Positions 39,385 to 51,290 of a stretch of DNA of 64,000 bases are shown piece by piece. Within the stretch, counting starts at the first letter, position 1. Every line of letters begins with the position of its first letter. The stretch covers positions 48,257,574 to 48,321,573 of the forward strand of contig CM068842.1 of NCBI GenBank assembly GCA_028554795.2. The letters are read 5' to 3'. Source of the DNA: Sinohyriopsis cumingii. Lineage: Eukaryota > Mollusca > Bivalvia > Unionida > Unionidae. A program made the translations under genes and the position numbers. The notes beneath the pieces were generated by a model. It was not told the DNA's origin. It ran no database searches and worked only from the letters and a program-made list of their open reading frames with translations.

Positions 39385-41184
39385 TTACACGACCTCAGGT
39401 GAACCCTTCACCTCAGACGTCCCTAGTCTACTTAAGCAGTCAGCTCCTACATTCTCGCTGCCTTTAATGTATCGTACCTGGACTTGGTACTGCTGTAGAA
39501 ATAATGACCATCTCATTAGTCGTCCATTTGTCAACTTAACTTGAGCTAAATAAGCTAGTGGTTGGTGGTCAGTTTCCAAAATAATTTTTCGTCCATACAA
39601 GTAACGTTGAAATTTAGTTATCCCAAAGATAATCGCCAAGCATTCTTTCTCAGATACCGAATAATTACGTTCTGCAGTCGACAATTTCCTGCTACTGTAA
39701 GCAACTGGGAATAAGCTTCCGTCATGCTCTTGTAATAACACTGCCCCTAAACCTCTATCACACGCGTCAGTACGTAAGACAAAATCTCGGGTCACATCAG
39801 GCAATTTCACTACTGCGTCTGACGTCAGTCTGTCCTTTAACGTCTGAAATGCTCGTTCACATGCGTCTGTCCATACAACTTTAGTCGGAGCTTTTTTCCG
39901 AGTTAAGTCAGTCATTATAACTCTCATGTCTATCATAGCTTGAATTTCATTTCGGACAGTTTCTAATTTTGCATAGGGTAGGGGATATGGCTTTAACTTC
40001 ACTGGTTTCTCATCCAGTAATTTCAGGGTGAACTCCTCCAACTCCGTCTTGCCAGGTCGTTCTGTCAAGACGCTTGAATAATCTTGGAGTAACGACTCCA
40101 CTTCCTTACGTTGCTCTGACGTTAACGTCCCGTCAAGCACAACGTCGACGTAGGTTTCTTCCCTCGTCAAAGGACAACTAGGGAGTACTTCCGCCTCTCC
40201 TCCGTTGTCGTCGACTTCTTCTGTTACAACTGTAGCTACCACGAACTCTGTGGGTGTTTCTCTTTCATGGTAACGTTTCAGGAGATTTACGTGGTACAAC
40301 TTCTCCTTGTCTCCTACCCGGATACGGTAGTTCTGTCCACCTTTTCTCTCCGTTACCACGAATGGTCCCCTCCATGAGACTTGAAGTTTGTTGTCTTCTA
40401 ACGGTAGCAACAACAACACCTTGTCACCCACCTCGAAGTGACGTTCCTTTGCCCTGTTGTTGTAATATTTGGCTAGACGTCCCCTTGCGTCACAGAGATT
40501 CTCCTGAGCCAATTTCGAAACCTCTTCCAGCTTGTTGCGGAGATCACCAACATATTGGTATGTTGTTCGCACTTCCTCCGATGCTTTCTCATCCGTCCAT
40601 AATTGTTTTAACACAGCCATGGGTCCCCTGACTGTCCTTCCATATACTAATTCAAAAGGTGAAAAACCCAAACTTGCCTGTGGCACTTCTCGATACGCAA
40701 ACAGTATCGCGGGAAGGTATCGATCCCAATCCCTAGGTCGACTTTCACATAGCTTCTTCAGAGCCTGTTTCGATGTCCCACTGAAACGCTCCACCAAACC
40801 ATTACACTGCGGGTGATACGGGGTAGTCGTCAGGTGTCTAATAGATAGTAATCTATTTACTTCTTCCATCACCTGGCTCACGAACTGCGTCCCCTGGTCA
40901 GTCAGTATCTCCTCAGGGACACCAACTCTAGACCACACTCCTAACAAGGCCTCAGCCACCGTGACTGAGTCAATGTTCTTCAAGGCCACTGCCTCTGGGT
41001 ACCGAGTGGCGTAATCTACTATCGTTAATATATAACGATTACCGCTTTCTGCCGCCGGCTTTATCGGACCTACCAAGTCCATCGCCACCCTCGAGAAAGG
41101 TTCGTCAATCAGTGGGGTGGTTCCTAGTGGCACCGGGCGATGGTAGGTCTTGGGCGCCACCCGCTGACACTTGTCGCACGACAA
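39385..41184 (-). pseudogene. Pol: integrase core followed by truncated RT and RNase H
   Basis: The 599-aa frame starts with CDKC, the second half of the integrase HHCC finger, then the DDE core (VAMDLVGPI, LTDQGTQF, PYHPQCNGLVERF). A chromovirus-like linker follows (VGDKVLLLLP, WRGPFVVTERKGG). The RT N-terminal flank is present (YPLPYAKLETVRNEIQAMI), but it jumps straight to KKAPTKVVWTDACERAF near 39,900, so palm and fingers, including the YxDD box, are absent. RNase H follows (RTDACDRGLGAVLL, SEKECLAI, ETDHQPL, GADCLSR). RT-dependent mobility would need trans help. Confidence 0.9.
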
Positions 41185-43067
41185 ACAATACCTCCGAACA
41201 TCCCATACACACCTGGCCAGTAGAACTCCCTCACCAACCTATCTCTGGTCTTCGCCACGCCCATGTGGCTTTCAAGTAGACCCTCATGTGCCAGCCTAAG
41301 CACTTCTGCTCGCTTCGCTCTGGGCACAACAACTTGCTTGAACGTATCGGTCCCTTTCTTGGCGTACCGATACAAAATACCGCGTTTCGTCGCGAACTTT
41401 ACCTCGCCGTCTGGCATTCTCCGTATAGACCCATCTTTTGCGTACCTGCGTACCTTGTTGAGAGACAAATCTTCCTCTTGAAGTTTCCTCAACTCGCCAG
41501 GTAGCAAATTGTCTATGGGCGAAGTCGTGGGTCGTAGCGGCTTTGACCCTGACCTTCGCTTCATAGCCCTCGTCTCAACAGACCCGACGTATACAGGTGT
41601 ACACGTCATAGGGTTAGGTTGCGGCAACACATACCTACACCCTAATATTACATCATGAGACAGTCCCGACAAACACGCTGCTTGAATTCGACCCTTTACA
41701 TACGGCGAATCAAGATCAATGCTAACGACCGGAAGCGAATCCTTCGTCCGGTTAGCAAACTGGACTTCAACCGTCTCGCCTGTATAATCCCCAGGCTTGA
41801 CATACTTACTATCCACCAAGGCAGGATAACTGCAGCCCGTATCATACAGTACGGTTGCCCTCTTACCGTTAACCGTAGCTACTGCTGTGTTAGTCAACTC
41901 CACTGTTTCTTGTCTCTTAACAGTATTCGGAGTTACCGAATTAATCGTTGTCGGACGATATTTCCTACAATCCTTAACGACATGGCCTGGTCTGTTGCAG
42001 CCGTAACACACCGGCTCACCTTTCCTCCCCGTGGCATCTTTCTCTACCCCCTGAGTCTTCCCCGACCCACGGAAATGTTCTCGGCTGAGATTTCCGGCCC
42101 CTGGCCTCCCACCATTCTGTCCATTCCGTCTTTGGGGTGCCACCTCAGTGGTCTTTCTATGCTCGCCGATTCCAGGTCGGTCCCTGCCACCCCAGGTGGT
42201 TGCATGCGAGTGCGCGCTCTCATAGCGCTCGGCCATCACGCTTATGTCATCCAAGGTCGAGAATTCACGCTCCGCTAAAAATACTATTAAATCCTTCCTG
42301 TACGTACTGAAGACGTGCTCTTTCAAAATTTCTTCGCGTATGCCTTCATACGTTAGCGCGGTGCCAGACATTTTCATCCATTTATCAAAAATTACGCGTA
42401 CTCGGCTATGGAATTGCGCGTGCGTTTCGGTAGCTTTTTTCGACGATTCTCTAAAGAGTTTCCGGAACGTTTCTGCCGACAGCTTATAGTGCCGTAGTAG
42501 CGCTTTCTTCAGAGCGTCGTAGTCGTCTATCTCCTCCGGTGTCATATTGTGGTAGACGTTTTTCGCGGCTCCCTGTAAGAATGCTGAAACATTGATAGCC
42601 CACTGGTCTCTGGGTAGCTGATGAACCAGTGCCAACTTTTCGAACTGTGTCAAAAAGTTGTCAACAATTTCGTCCTTGTCATTGAACATGGGCATGGTGA
42701 TCTGTATTGGTCGTCTGTCTTCAGATCGTCTACTTGTGGACCCTGGACGTTCGTTCAGATCTTCACCCCTCCTGAACTCGGCTTCGATCCTCAGTCTCTC
42801 CATGGCTAACATATGTTCGCGTTCTCTAGATTTCTCCTCGGCCTGCAATCTGGCTAATTCAAGCTCTCGCTCACGCTCAGCTGCTTGTCTGTCTTTCTCA
42901 CGTTCACGCTCAGCTGCTTGTCTGTCCTTCTCTCGTGCCGCGGCTAATTGCTCCTTGTGTTCCCTAACACTTCGTTCGACAAAGTCAGCTAACTGAGTTC
43001 CGTCGTAACCTAATTCCTCTCTTCCTATTGATTTAAATTCCCTAACTAATTGTCTGTCTGTCGCCAT
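41124..43067 (-). CDS. Gag (SCAN-like capsid, CCHC knuckle), protease, first half of integrase finger
   Basis: The 647-aa frame has a charged coiled coil with duplicated EKDRQAAERERE (about residues 44-70). A SCAN-related capsid region follows (about 135-290: FEKLALVHQLPRDQW, FRKLFRESSKKATETHAQF). Then come a CYGCNRPGHVVKDC zinc knuckle, an aspartic protease motif (LYDTGCSYPALVD) and the HHCC histidines (LAHEGLLESHMG). It overlaps the pol frame by 61 bp, and the shift falls inside the HHCC finger, where programmed shifting is unlikely. The break is therefore probably a mutation. Confidence 0.9.
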   Translation of the reverse strand: MATDRQLVREFKSIGREELGYDGTQLADFVERSVREHKEQLAAAREKDRQAAEREREKDRQAAERERELELARLQAEEKSREREHMLAMERLRIEAEFRRGEDLNERPGSTSRRSEDRRPIQITMPMFNDKDEIVDNFLTQFEKLALVHQLPRDQWAINVSAFLQGAAKNVYHNMTPEEIDDYDALKKALLRHYKLSAETFRKLFRESSKKATETHAQFHSRVRVIFDKWMKMSGTALTYEGIREEILKEHVFSTYRKDLIVFLAEREFSTLDDISVMAERYESAHSHATTWGGRDRPGIGEHRKTTEVAPQRRNGQNGGRPGAGNLSREHFRGSGKTQGVEKDATGRKGEPVCYGCNRPGHVVKDCRKYRPTTINSVTPNTVKRQETVELTNTAVATVNGKRATVLYDTGCSYPALVDSKYVKPGDYTGETVEVQFANRTKDSLPVVSIDLDSPYVKGRIQAACLSGLSHDVILGCRYVLPQPNPMTCTPVYVGSVETRAMKRRSGSKPLRPTTSPIDNLLPGELRKLQEEDLSLNKVRRYAKDGSIRRMPDGEVKFATKRGILYRYAKKGTDTFKQVVVPRAKRAEVLRLAHEGLLESHMGVAKTRDRLVREFYWPGVYGMFGGIVCRATSVSGWRPRPTIARCH

Positions 43068-43452
43068 CCTGGTCTACTTGTAAGGTGACACAAGAATTAA
43101 GTCTTTTACCTATAACTTAAGTTTTACTGCCCTATTTGAAAATAGCCCCTCACGTATTTATCGTATGCCTGACTCAGTTAAACCAGACGGTCCCTGTACC
43201 AATCAATCAATAAATAAACAGGCAGTACGCAGCTGGAATGCCTCCCCAAATTAGTGCAGCGCTTAACCACTAACAAGGCGTAATTTATTACTGCGGGATT
43301 TGCCTAAATATCTCTTCTCACAAGAGAATACAAAGGAAATTTTCCACTTTACCCCACAAATTTAGAATACGACTTGATAGCAAAGGTATGTGTCTCAATT
43401 CTTACAATATTCTCATCACAATATGAAAAGAAATGGCAAGAAATTAACATGC

Positions 43453-43514
<62 letters not shown>

Positions 43515-43650
43515 TAAACAAAATAGCAGACAATGACTCGATTCACTCTGATCCTTATTTCTTATAGTAATAATGGAATTATCACTATCTAGATACTGAT
43601 TTTGTTCTATATTTGCTCAGACTCATTTACTCGAATGCAAGTGTTCTGAT
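43068..43650. other. Gypsy 5' untranslated leader with (TA)n
   Basis: Non-coding leader between the primer site and the Gag ATG. It contains a (TA)n tract at 43,457-43,511 and no ORF of note. Confidence 0.6.
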
Positions 43651-43670
43651 ATCCCGGACGAAAGCCCCCA
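43651..43670 (-). other. tRNA-Pro-like primer binding site with a 2-base insertion
   Basis: Four bases inside the 5' LTR the minus strand reads TGGGGGCTTTCGTCCGGGAT. This is the classical tRNA-Pro complementary primer site with TT inserted after TGGGGGCT. Confidence 0.6.
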
Positions 43671-43674
43671 AAAT

Positions 43675-45415
43675 TGTTACACGGGGGGAGTGAATGTCCC
43701 TCCGTATTTGGTTTTCGTTATCTAGGGGTTGAGTAAGTATAAATATAAGTGGTGAAACTTACAGGTGGAATAGATAGAGATCTGAGCAGGTATATAGAAC
43801 AAACCAACACGAGGCCCCGTACATGTAAACAAACAATTTAATCAATTACATACAAACTCTGTGAAAATTTATTACATCAGGAATGTACTCTGCTTTTAGA
43901 AATTTAACTTTCGCCGAAATACAAAGAAAACGCAAATAGATCTAAATAAGATAGCCGATCTGTTACTGATAGATTTAGTTCATCATAGGATCGAGTGAAC
44001 AATCGAAGTCAACGTCTTGTATGATTTCATAACCTGCTCGTCCTCAGTCTGTTTTTGCTTCCTCTGTCGCTGTTCAGATCCTTGGATCTCGGGATGATAC
44101 TTTCTACCACCCGTCTCAGGACACTCTCAAAATACTTCTTCAGAGATTAATACGTTGCAGGGTTGCGTCACAGGATTATATGTCTCACTGCACTCTTCTC
44201 TATGCTTCTCCGTATAGGTCTCAGAATAACATCCCTCATTCGTTCTATACGTCTCTGGAGCTATTTTCTCCCTTTTAAATAAATATAAATAGAGACAACC
44301 TAAATTTCCCGTTATTTATGAAACGGTTAATTCTTCATTATTCTCCCTCGTTATCAGATTTCACTATCAGTGCTAAACAGACGCTAAGGCTATCAATCGA
44401 CTCCACATGTCCTATAATGACCCTAGTTAGTCAAATGGCTAATTCGTTACGCCTTGACCTTACACATTACCACATACACAGCGAATAAATAGGATACATC
44501 ACGTCAATCAATTACTAGATCATTTCCGTCAATACACACTTATTCTTAATCATACGTGGAATCTTCTAAATTCGGCGAATTCACACGGATTCTTGTAATC
44601 ATATTAACTAATGTAATGCATTAAATTCTTAGAACATAATTCTTATGCAAACAAGACGACAAATTCAAACAATTCGTCAAACTTATCTAAAGAAGATTAA
44701 TGTACAACTTCCTATGCATAAACTCAACACAGTTATACTTCATAAAGCAAATTATTACACGAATGTAGAAAAAAGATTCATGCAGATACAAATAAATAAC
44801 TTCAGCAAAGCATTATATATGGCATAAACAAATTACATGGAATTGTCACACTACCTTTGCTGTCACGTTTCTCCCTCTAATCGGTAAATTAGTTCGTCGC
44901 TTCCTTTCGACAATCGTCCCCTTTTTTGGACACCAGTTGTTTTACGGAAATTTCTTGCAAATTTCCGGAGTCCTACGTTTTGGGTCTCCTCTTGCAGGAA
45001 AAGCTTAGACTGATTAAAATTCGATGCGGGCGATATTAAAACCTATGAAATTTTGTGTTGGAACACGCCCTCTCATTTAACGTACCAATCAGAATCGAAT
45101 ATCTCTGCCCCCTTTTTTCCAGAGGCGCCAAAGTCAGGGTCAACTTGACCCTGGTAGTTTGAGTAACAGAGTTTCTGCATTCTCTCAATTGTGACAACTT
45201 TACCATGAAAATGAAGTTTTCCTTGTCCTAAAGTGTCCGCCTGGCTGCTATATAAACAAATATTTAATTAGGAACAGAATTCTCCCTCTAAAGGACATTA
45301 CCGTACACGGTATTATGGCGATATGATACGCGCTTGTCTCCATAAATCTAATTAATGGTTGTCTGGTCTCAGCTAATGTATTCTTGTTACATCGACATAA
45401 AATTTCTACTTCACA
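43675..45415 (-). repeat. 5' LTR of the Gypsy element
   Basis: 1,741 bp, TG...CA, nearly identical to 37,545-39,314 apart from a 28-29 bp deletion after the GGGGTTGA near 43,730 and a few substitutions. It is followed by TCTGC (45,416-45,420), the right target duplication. Confidence 0.95.
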
Positions 45416-45924
45416 TCTGCATGGTACCTCCGGTTGGGAAATGTGTGTCAAAGAACAAAAAGCAGACTGTGCATTATCCAAACATTCCATCATCTATACG
45501 CCCAATACCCCACGGAGAAGGTCTGCCGGTTCCTGATGCACCTGAATCATTCTCAGTTGAGTCAGACGAGGAAGAGGAAGATGATGAAACTTCTAGTCAT
45601 ACACCATCAATGTCACATAACCCATATTTTCACCCAACCTCCTCGTCTGCTCCACACTTATTAACACAAGTTGAACTGAATGGCCTTATCAGGGATTTGG
45701 AACTGTCCAAGAGTAAGGCAGAGTGTTGGGCTCCAGACTACAGCAGTAAAATCTCCTGGCAGGTGATGTTAGGGTTTCCATGTTCCGTGACCTTCAAAAG
45801 GATTTTGTACCATTCTTCTTAAAGTGTTACATAAACAGGACCGGTGAAATATTATCATGTAAATCAGCCATAAACAAATGAAAAGACCTATTTCTACAAC
45901 TTTGATTAAAATTCTACTATCTAC

Positions 45925-45930
<6 letters not shown>
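45416..45930 (+). pseudogene. Repeat unit copy A: N-terminal part of a repeat-encoded protein
   Basis: A continuous frame runs to 45,822. Its repeat-derived part has VPDAPESFSVESDEEEEDDE (acidic) and LTQVELNGLIRDLELSKSKA, matching the inverted copy at about 59,250-58,880. I recognise it as the N-terminal part of a protein family that recurs in many copies in invertebrate genomes and behaves like a transposon product; its enzymatic nature is unknown to me. After 45,830 the sequence jumps to what is 57,740-57,830 in copy B, so the rest of the gene is deleted. The frame extends back into the LTR by chance. Confidence 0.65.

Positions 45931-45992
<62 letters not shown>
45928..45992. repeat. (TA)n microsatellite
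   Basis: About 65 bp of TA between the two partial units of copy A. Confidence 0.95.
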
Positions 45993-45995
<3 letters not shown>

Positions 45996-46009
45996 GTAAA
46001 ATGTAGAAA

Positions 46010-46395
46010 TACTTAAGAATAATCGTTAATTTTGGATTTATTACGTGGATGGGATATACATACGAACAATCTTTGATATAGATTGATTTCATTAATGGGA
46101 AATACATAAGAACAATCTCTAATTTTGGATTTATTTCTTGGATGGGAAATGCATAAGAATACTCTTTAATTTTGGATCGATTTCGTGGATGGAAATTGCA
46201 ATAAAAACCCAATCTTTAATTTTGGATTTTTTTTTTCATGGATGGGAAATATATAAGAAAACTCCTTAATTTGGATTGATGTTATAGATGGGAAATGCAT
46301 TTAGAACACTCTTTTTGGATTGGCTGCATTAATGGGAAATACATAACACTCTTTTATTGGGATTGATTCCATGGATGGTAAATGCAACTATAACT
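46010..46395 (-). repeat. Divergent array of the 46-bp satellite, about 8 units
   Basis: Units of about 46-50 bp contain a TTTTGGATT...GATTTC...ATGGATGGGAAATGCAT pattern. This is the reverse complement of the array at 61.65-64.0 kb, but much more diverged between units. It stands immediately before the segment shared with 60.2-61.6 kb, as in copy B. Confidence 0.85.
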
Positions 46396-46399
46396 CTGT

Positions 46400-47960
46400 T
46401 ATTCTTATGTTTCGTGGTGCCATTCGTCTCTATGGTCTGTGTCTGAGCTGAGCATGCACATTGAAAATGATTCCTTTGTTAAAAACATCAGTACTTGCAG
46501 GATGGCGGAACTAGAAACATTGGTACAGTTACTGCAAATAATGGCCTTATTGGTACCGACCACTGGTGGCATGTCTCGTGGGATCTTGGCCAAATTAACA
46601 ATTACCGGATGGATGCAACTTACCAGGATATGATAACTGTCGGATGACGATGATGCGAGAATACGAATAACACGCTCAGCTGTGACAATCTCAAAAGACA
46701 TGAGTTAATGTCCTTCGGTAGTGGAGACTTTTTTTCAGTGTAAAGATTCAAAAGAAAGATACTATTATCTTTAAAAATTGACCGTGAATCTATGTAGTTC
46801 TTGAGTGGGTGGGTATGATAGTTTAAAGATTTGTGAGATTTTGAGTTGATTTGAAATAAAAGGCAGACATATTTGCTTTGCTCCAGTTTCTTCTTGAGCA
46901 GAATTATCTAGAACGTCAAAAATTTATACACTTCTACTGTGTGCAGCGGATGTATTTTGATTTAGTCCTGTCCATGCGTCCGTATATCCTTCTGTCCGTT
47001 CGTCCGTCCAAGAATCCAAGAAAGCTCGTTGGCAGTCTTGCCCAACACTAGCCAACAAAAACAATTGAAATTTGGTAGGTATATTTGTATGCTTATTTAG
47101 ATGACCTGGTGTAATACTGAGGCATTTATAACATTTTTTGTGCACATTGTATGCCATTTTGGACATGTACTTTTCTTGGGCAAAACGTCTTGTTAACATG
47201 ATGAGGTGAAAAACCACACGAGATGGAAAAGTAAAATTTTATAGGCGTATTTGCATTCATATGTAGTCAACCTGCTATGAGCTTCAGGCGAGTTCAGTAA
47301 TTATTCACTTAAAAAATATTTTTGTTTGAAAATTTCGGGCTAGGTCTATTTTTGTTACTCAAACCTTGTTTGGACGATTAAGGAAAATACAAAAAACATA
47401 CCAAATTAAAATCTGCTAGGCATATTTGCATATACGAGGCTATTTCTTCATTAGATTTTCAGGCCACAATTTTGAAATAATATTTGTTGCTGAGGTTCTT
47501 GTTGAATCTCAAATGAGAATACCAAACACCAGCCTGTTGCTTGCATCACTTTATTCTGAATAGCTGATAAAAACCGTATTTCGCGTGAGAATCTTTGAGC
47601 ATGCGTATACGTACATGAATACATAGCATGTTTCAAATACATAAAAACATATTCTATTTCAATATTGAAAACTATTTTATCAGCATTTATGCAAAAACCA
47701 TTTCAAGAAGATCAATGAAATTTAATAATATGTACTCGCAAGTAGATATGAATTGGTTTGGACAGTACTAGCTTTTTAGGCAAAACGATGAACGATGAAA
47801 TCTGAAGCTGGTAACGTAAAATGTAGAAACCTAAATATCTTGGAAACAGTAGCAATCAGTTGTTTTAATTGTCATATTTGAATTCAGCAATCAAAATCCA
47901 TAATAAGTAGCACATTTTATCTCTGAGGCAGACGATTTCTAAAAAATTGAAGACCAGTCT
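46400..47960 (+). repeat. Repeat unit copy A, second part, with internal deletion
   Basis: 46,400-47,745 matches 61,560-60,200 in reverse, including a conserved short frame (MSFEIVTAERVI... on the minus strand here). 47,745-47,815 matches the start of the gene segment (59,800-59,740). 47,815-47,960 matches the far end (57,720-57,610), with a 27-bp insertion. The entire gene is missing between, so this is a short deletion derivative. Confidence 0.8.
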
Positions 47961-49500
47961 AATTAGCTATCTACTATCCAAAACCCCGCACAATGCCATT
48001 CAATAACCTACACGTACCATCGAATACGCCTTGTATAATAACTATCATTTATATATCTATTATCCAGCACACCATTCCATACCATCAACATGCCGTGTGT
48101 GGCCACAAGACTCCACACGTACCATCCAGCACGACGATTGCAGTGACCAACACCCAGTCACCTATTATCCAACACTCCACATAATACCATGAACAAGTCA
48201 TACTTCATTACCTGCTGTCAAGTGGCTACATGCATGTATCTGAGATATTTATATGAAGCATTACCTATATCTCACATAATGTTGGAGGTGTCAGTATGTT
48301 TGTATTTACTGTACTGATTCCGAAACTCATACGAACTTTGGAAGGGATTACAAAATGTCCAGAAAACTTTAAAATATTTTCGAGACCAAAAATTATACTA
48401 AAATAACTAAATTTATCACAGACCAAAAAAAACATTGTCCTTAAAATGTAAAATACGTGAAAAGGCTGTTTAGAAATTAATAAAAACATCTTAAGAGTGA
48501 ACTATTTACGAATTTTTATATAAAGAAACTCAACAAATTATACTGAAATAAGTACTGCTTCGAACAACATTATAATTTGCAATTTTATTTCCTTCAAATT
48601 GTAGAAGTATGTTTTAAATTCTTAATAAAACTTTTAACAAATTCTGAAATATATGTATCAAGAATGAAAAATTGTATGCTGTTTTGAGTTGAAGAAAATA
48701 CACAAAATATTGTCCACAGACAATGTAATCTAATATTTTTAGTATTACATTATTGAATTTAGTGGATACAAGATTTCTTTTCATTGCGTCAATGATATCG
48801 TCTTTCAGAGGAGAGGTGATACATAAGAATCAAAATATTCCACACTGTGGCCGTTGGGAAACAGACAGCTAAACATTTGCTTCCTGGATAGTGACTGTCT
48901 TCTGTGTTGATGATATGACGCGAACGTCTTTACGTTTTCGATGAGGAAGTCCATCTTTAATATACACCACTTACTTCAAAGAATCTATGTACGAACTGCG
49001 AGTCAGAATATAATGAAATTCCCAGGTTTTGATTCTTTTCATAGGTAATAACGAGTCATGAGTTCACACTTGACCTTTTCCTTGACAATATATATCAGAT
49101 AAGTCGATGAACGAGAAGACTATGTACTCGTTTGCAAGAGAGCTTCTATGCGTTTCGGTTCCAAAAGGAGCCAATGGAAGTAATGAATGGTTTACACAAG
49201 CCTTTATACCACTATTTCAAAAGTCTTCTCTTCCGCGATGAGAGTCCGTGCATCTATCAGATAGTCCTCCAACCTTTCTTTCCGACTCATGGTATTTTTA
49301 TCGTCAAATTGTTTCTGACAAGAATGATTGATTTGACAGCATCGACAATGCTTTATAGCCAGGCTTTCAATTCCTGCAGCAGGGGACGAACAAACCAGGC
49401 TGAATGTTCTTCTTGTTCTAACCATCTTGTCATCGTGACTGTAATTTTGTCTTCTCCACTTGTGGTCTTTGACTGTTACTGTTATTCTGGATAGAAAACA
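47961..49500. other. No gene recognised
   Basis: AT-rich DNA. 47,970-48,190 holds a degenerate CCATCAACA/CCAGCACGACG repeat like that at 36.6-36.83 kb on the other side of copy A. A minus-strand stretch near 49,430-49,340 reads TRWLEQEEHSAWFVRPLLQE and could belong to the gene left of the capsid gene in the old element; unproven. Confidence 0.4.
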
Positions 49501-49514
49501 TCATCTTCGCAAAT

Positions 49515-51290
49515 CTACATAGATTTAATTTTTTACTAGTCTATGTTCAGTTCTCAAAAACTGTTGATTTCCAGAGTTATAAATACATATTACGTTCATT
49601 GTGTTCGCTAGAGCTTCTGCAAAATTAAGTTCCACACGAAGTTGGCGTTGTTTTTTCGGGTGGAAATGTCCTTCTTCACCGCCTTGATCTAGAGAGAAAT
49701 CAAAATCCCCACAAAGCGAATAATAATGCATACTCGTCGTATGGACTGTCGTGGCTACTGTTGATTCCTATTTGTCAAGTGGCTTCAATCATAGTCAAGA
49801 AAATTTCACGAAATTTATTTTGGGAAAAGTTAGGTTTAAAGTGGCTGGTGCTCAGCGTCTGGCCCTCTTGAATGATTCTATCTTGGACACGTTAAAGTGT
49901 TGAAACTCGAAATTATATCATTGATAACATCGTTGAAGACCACATTGCTGACGAATGTTATAAAATAACAGCTTTGGTAGTCGACCGTGGAAAACATGAT
50001 CTACGATCTTGGATCGTAGTCAAGACACATTAGTAAACGGTTTGATCTCCACTGGTCGTGGAGGATAAGTTGTTCTACATAGGGTTTGATTTGATTTCGT
50101 TTTCCACTTTAGCAAAGACTTCCACACGTATAGTCTGACTCGTTTGAAGTTCATTTTGTACTCGTTTACATTATCCATCACATAGAATATCGAATTACTT
50201 CACTCTCATGCAACAAATGCTTGTCTTGCAAGCACATTTCCAAGTTCAAACGATCCATTATCTCTAAACTACGTCGTAAATTCCATGAAATGTGTCGTTG
50301 ATATTGGTCAAAATGTCAGGTTTCCACACCTCGGAATCATCCAGATGTGTTATTTGCTTGTTTCCAGACGTCATGAAAGTTTCAAGTTACGCTCAGTAAT
50401 GGCAAGTGTCCATGCTGTTGGTCACCAGTTTGTTACTCAAGTACGAATACACTTTGCTCAACAACTAATGCATTATATCGTTGATGGGAGCTAGTCTGGC
50501 ATCGTCCTCTGGATTGGTGTTGTCCTTTTAGAGAACTTTGTCATTCAGGTGTAAATGTCTGTTATTGTAATAGATGTAAGTTTTGGATTGTCCTTCGATT
50601 GAGGGGTCAAAGAGAACACAGGATGACAGTTTACCAACTGGTATTCTTGCATCGTTGTCATCGTGGGTGGCATGGCAAAATATTCAATTCTCATTTGGAA
50701 CATTCGTTTCAATTTCATGGCATCAGCAGCTGTTCTTCGTTTCTTATCCTGTTTCTGATCGAGTTTATGTGGTCTGACGGGTCTTCGAATTCTCTTTTTC
50801 CTTTTCCTTCTTGCGGTGTAGAGGAAGAATTAATGTCTTCGCCAGAATTTACGGCGGTGTCTCGGCTCCCGATGAAGTCTCCTTCTGTCTAAATAAACAT
50901 ATCGTTCTGTATTTCACCAAGGCTTCTTAGGACTTTGTTTTTCGATGAATATGCTTTGGAGAAATTATATTCCTTGCGTCAAAGCTGCATCTTGTAAAGC
51001 ACACAATCCTCGAGTGATCATCGGTTTTAAGATTTGTGCTACTGCATGAAACGTTGATTTTATCACATTTCTCAAATCATACCCTCGCTTTCGAAAATTT
51101 AGTTTGACCGTGACATTTTCTTTCGAGAATATAATATTTTGTAAAGATCTTAGTTTATATTAACACTGACACTCTCAAAATACGATTTAGCGACAGAAAG
51201 ATGATGACTATGTACAAATTCAAGGTGAAGGGGATACGTGTTTATGCCATCATCGTAAACAGCTATGTTAGAATCCATTTCGTTTGACTT
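49515..51290 (-). pseudogene. Decayed capsid module of a second Polinton (MCP, basic protein, penton end)
   Basis: Collinear with 1-1,985 of the main element at DNA and protein level. A frame with EEGHFHPKKQRQLRVELNF (49,731-49,525) matches the capsid C-terminus. 50,290-50,500 matches the stretch around 880-1,030, 50,760-51,110 the 138-aa basic protein and 51,110-51,290 the penton C-terminus. Frames are broken throughout, and it stops where the penton gene should continue. It is not adjacent to the decayed polymerase and lies on the other side of it from where the module order predicts. Confidence 0.82.

Larger units (their letters stand above)
37545..45415 (-). mobile_element. Gmr1-like Ty3/Gypsy LTR retrotransposon, RT core deleted
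   Basis: A 7.87-kb element transcribed leftward, bounded by TG...CA LTRs with TCTGC on both sides (37,540-37,544 and 45,416-45,420). Internal order is Gag, protease, integrase, then RT remnant and RNase H. Integrase before RT is the Gmr1-like arrangement, and the SCAN-like Gag agrees. The two LTRs are nearly identical, so insertion is recent. It cannot be autonomous: the RT catalytic core is missing and the frame breaks inside the integrase zinc finger. Confidence 0.93.

Noticed and set aside
41124-41184. Programmed -1 frameshift between gag and pol of the Gypsy element
   Set aside because: The frame change falls inside the integrase zinc finger, far downstream of protease, and no slippery heptamer with a following structure is apparent there. 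A mutational indel is simpler.
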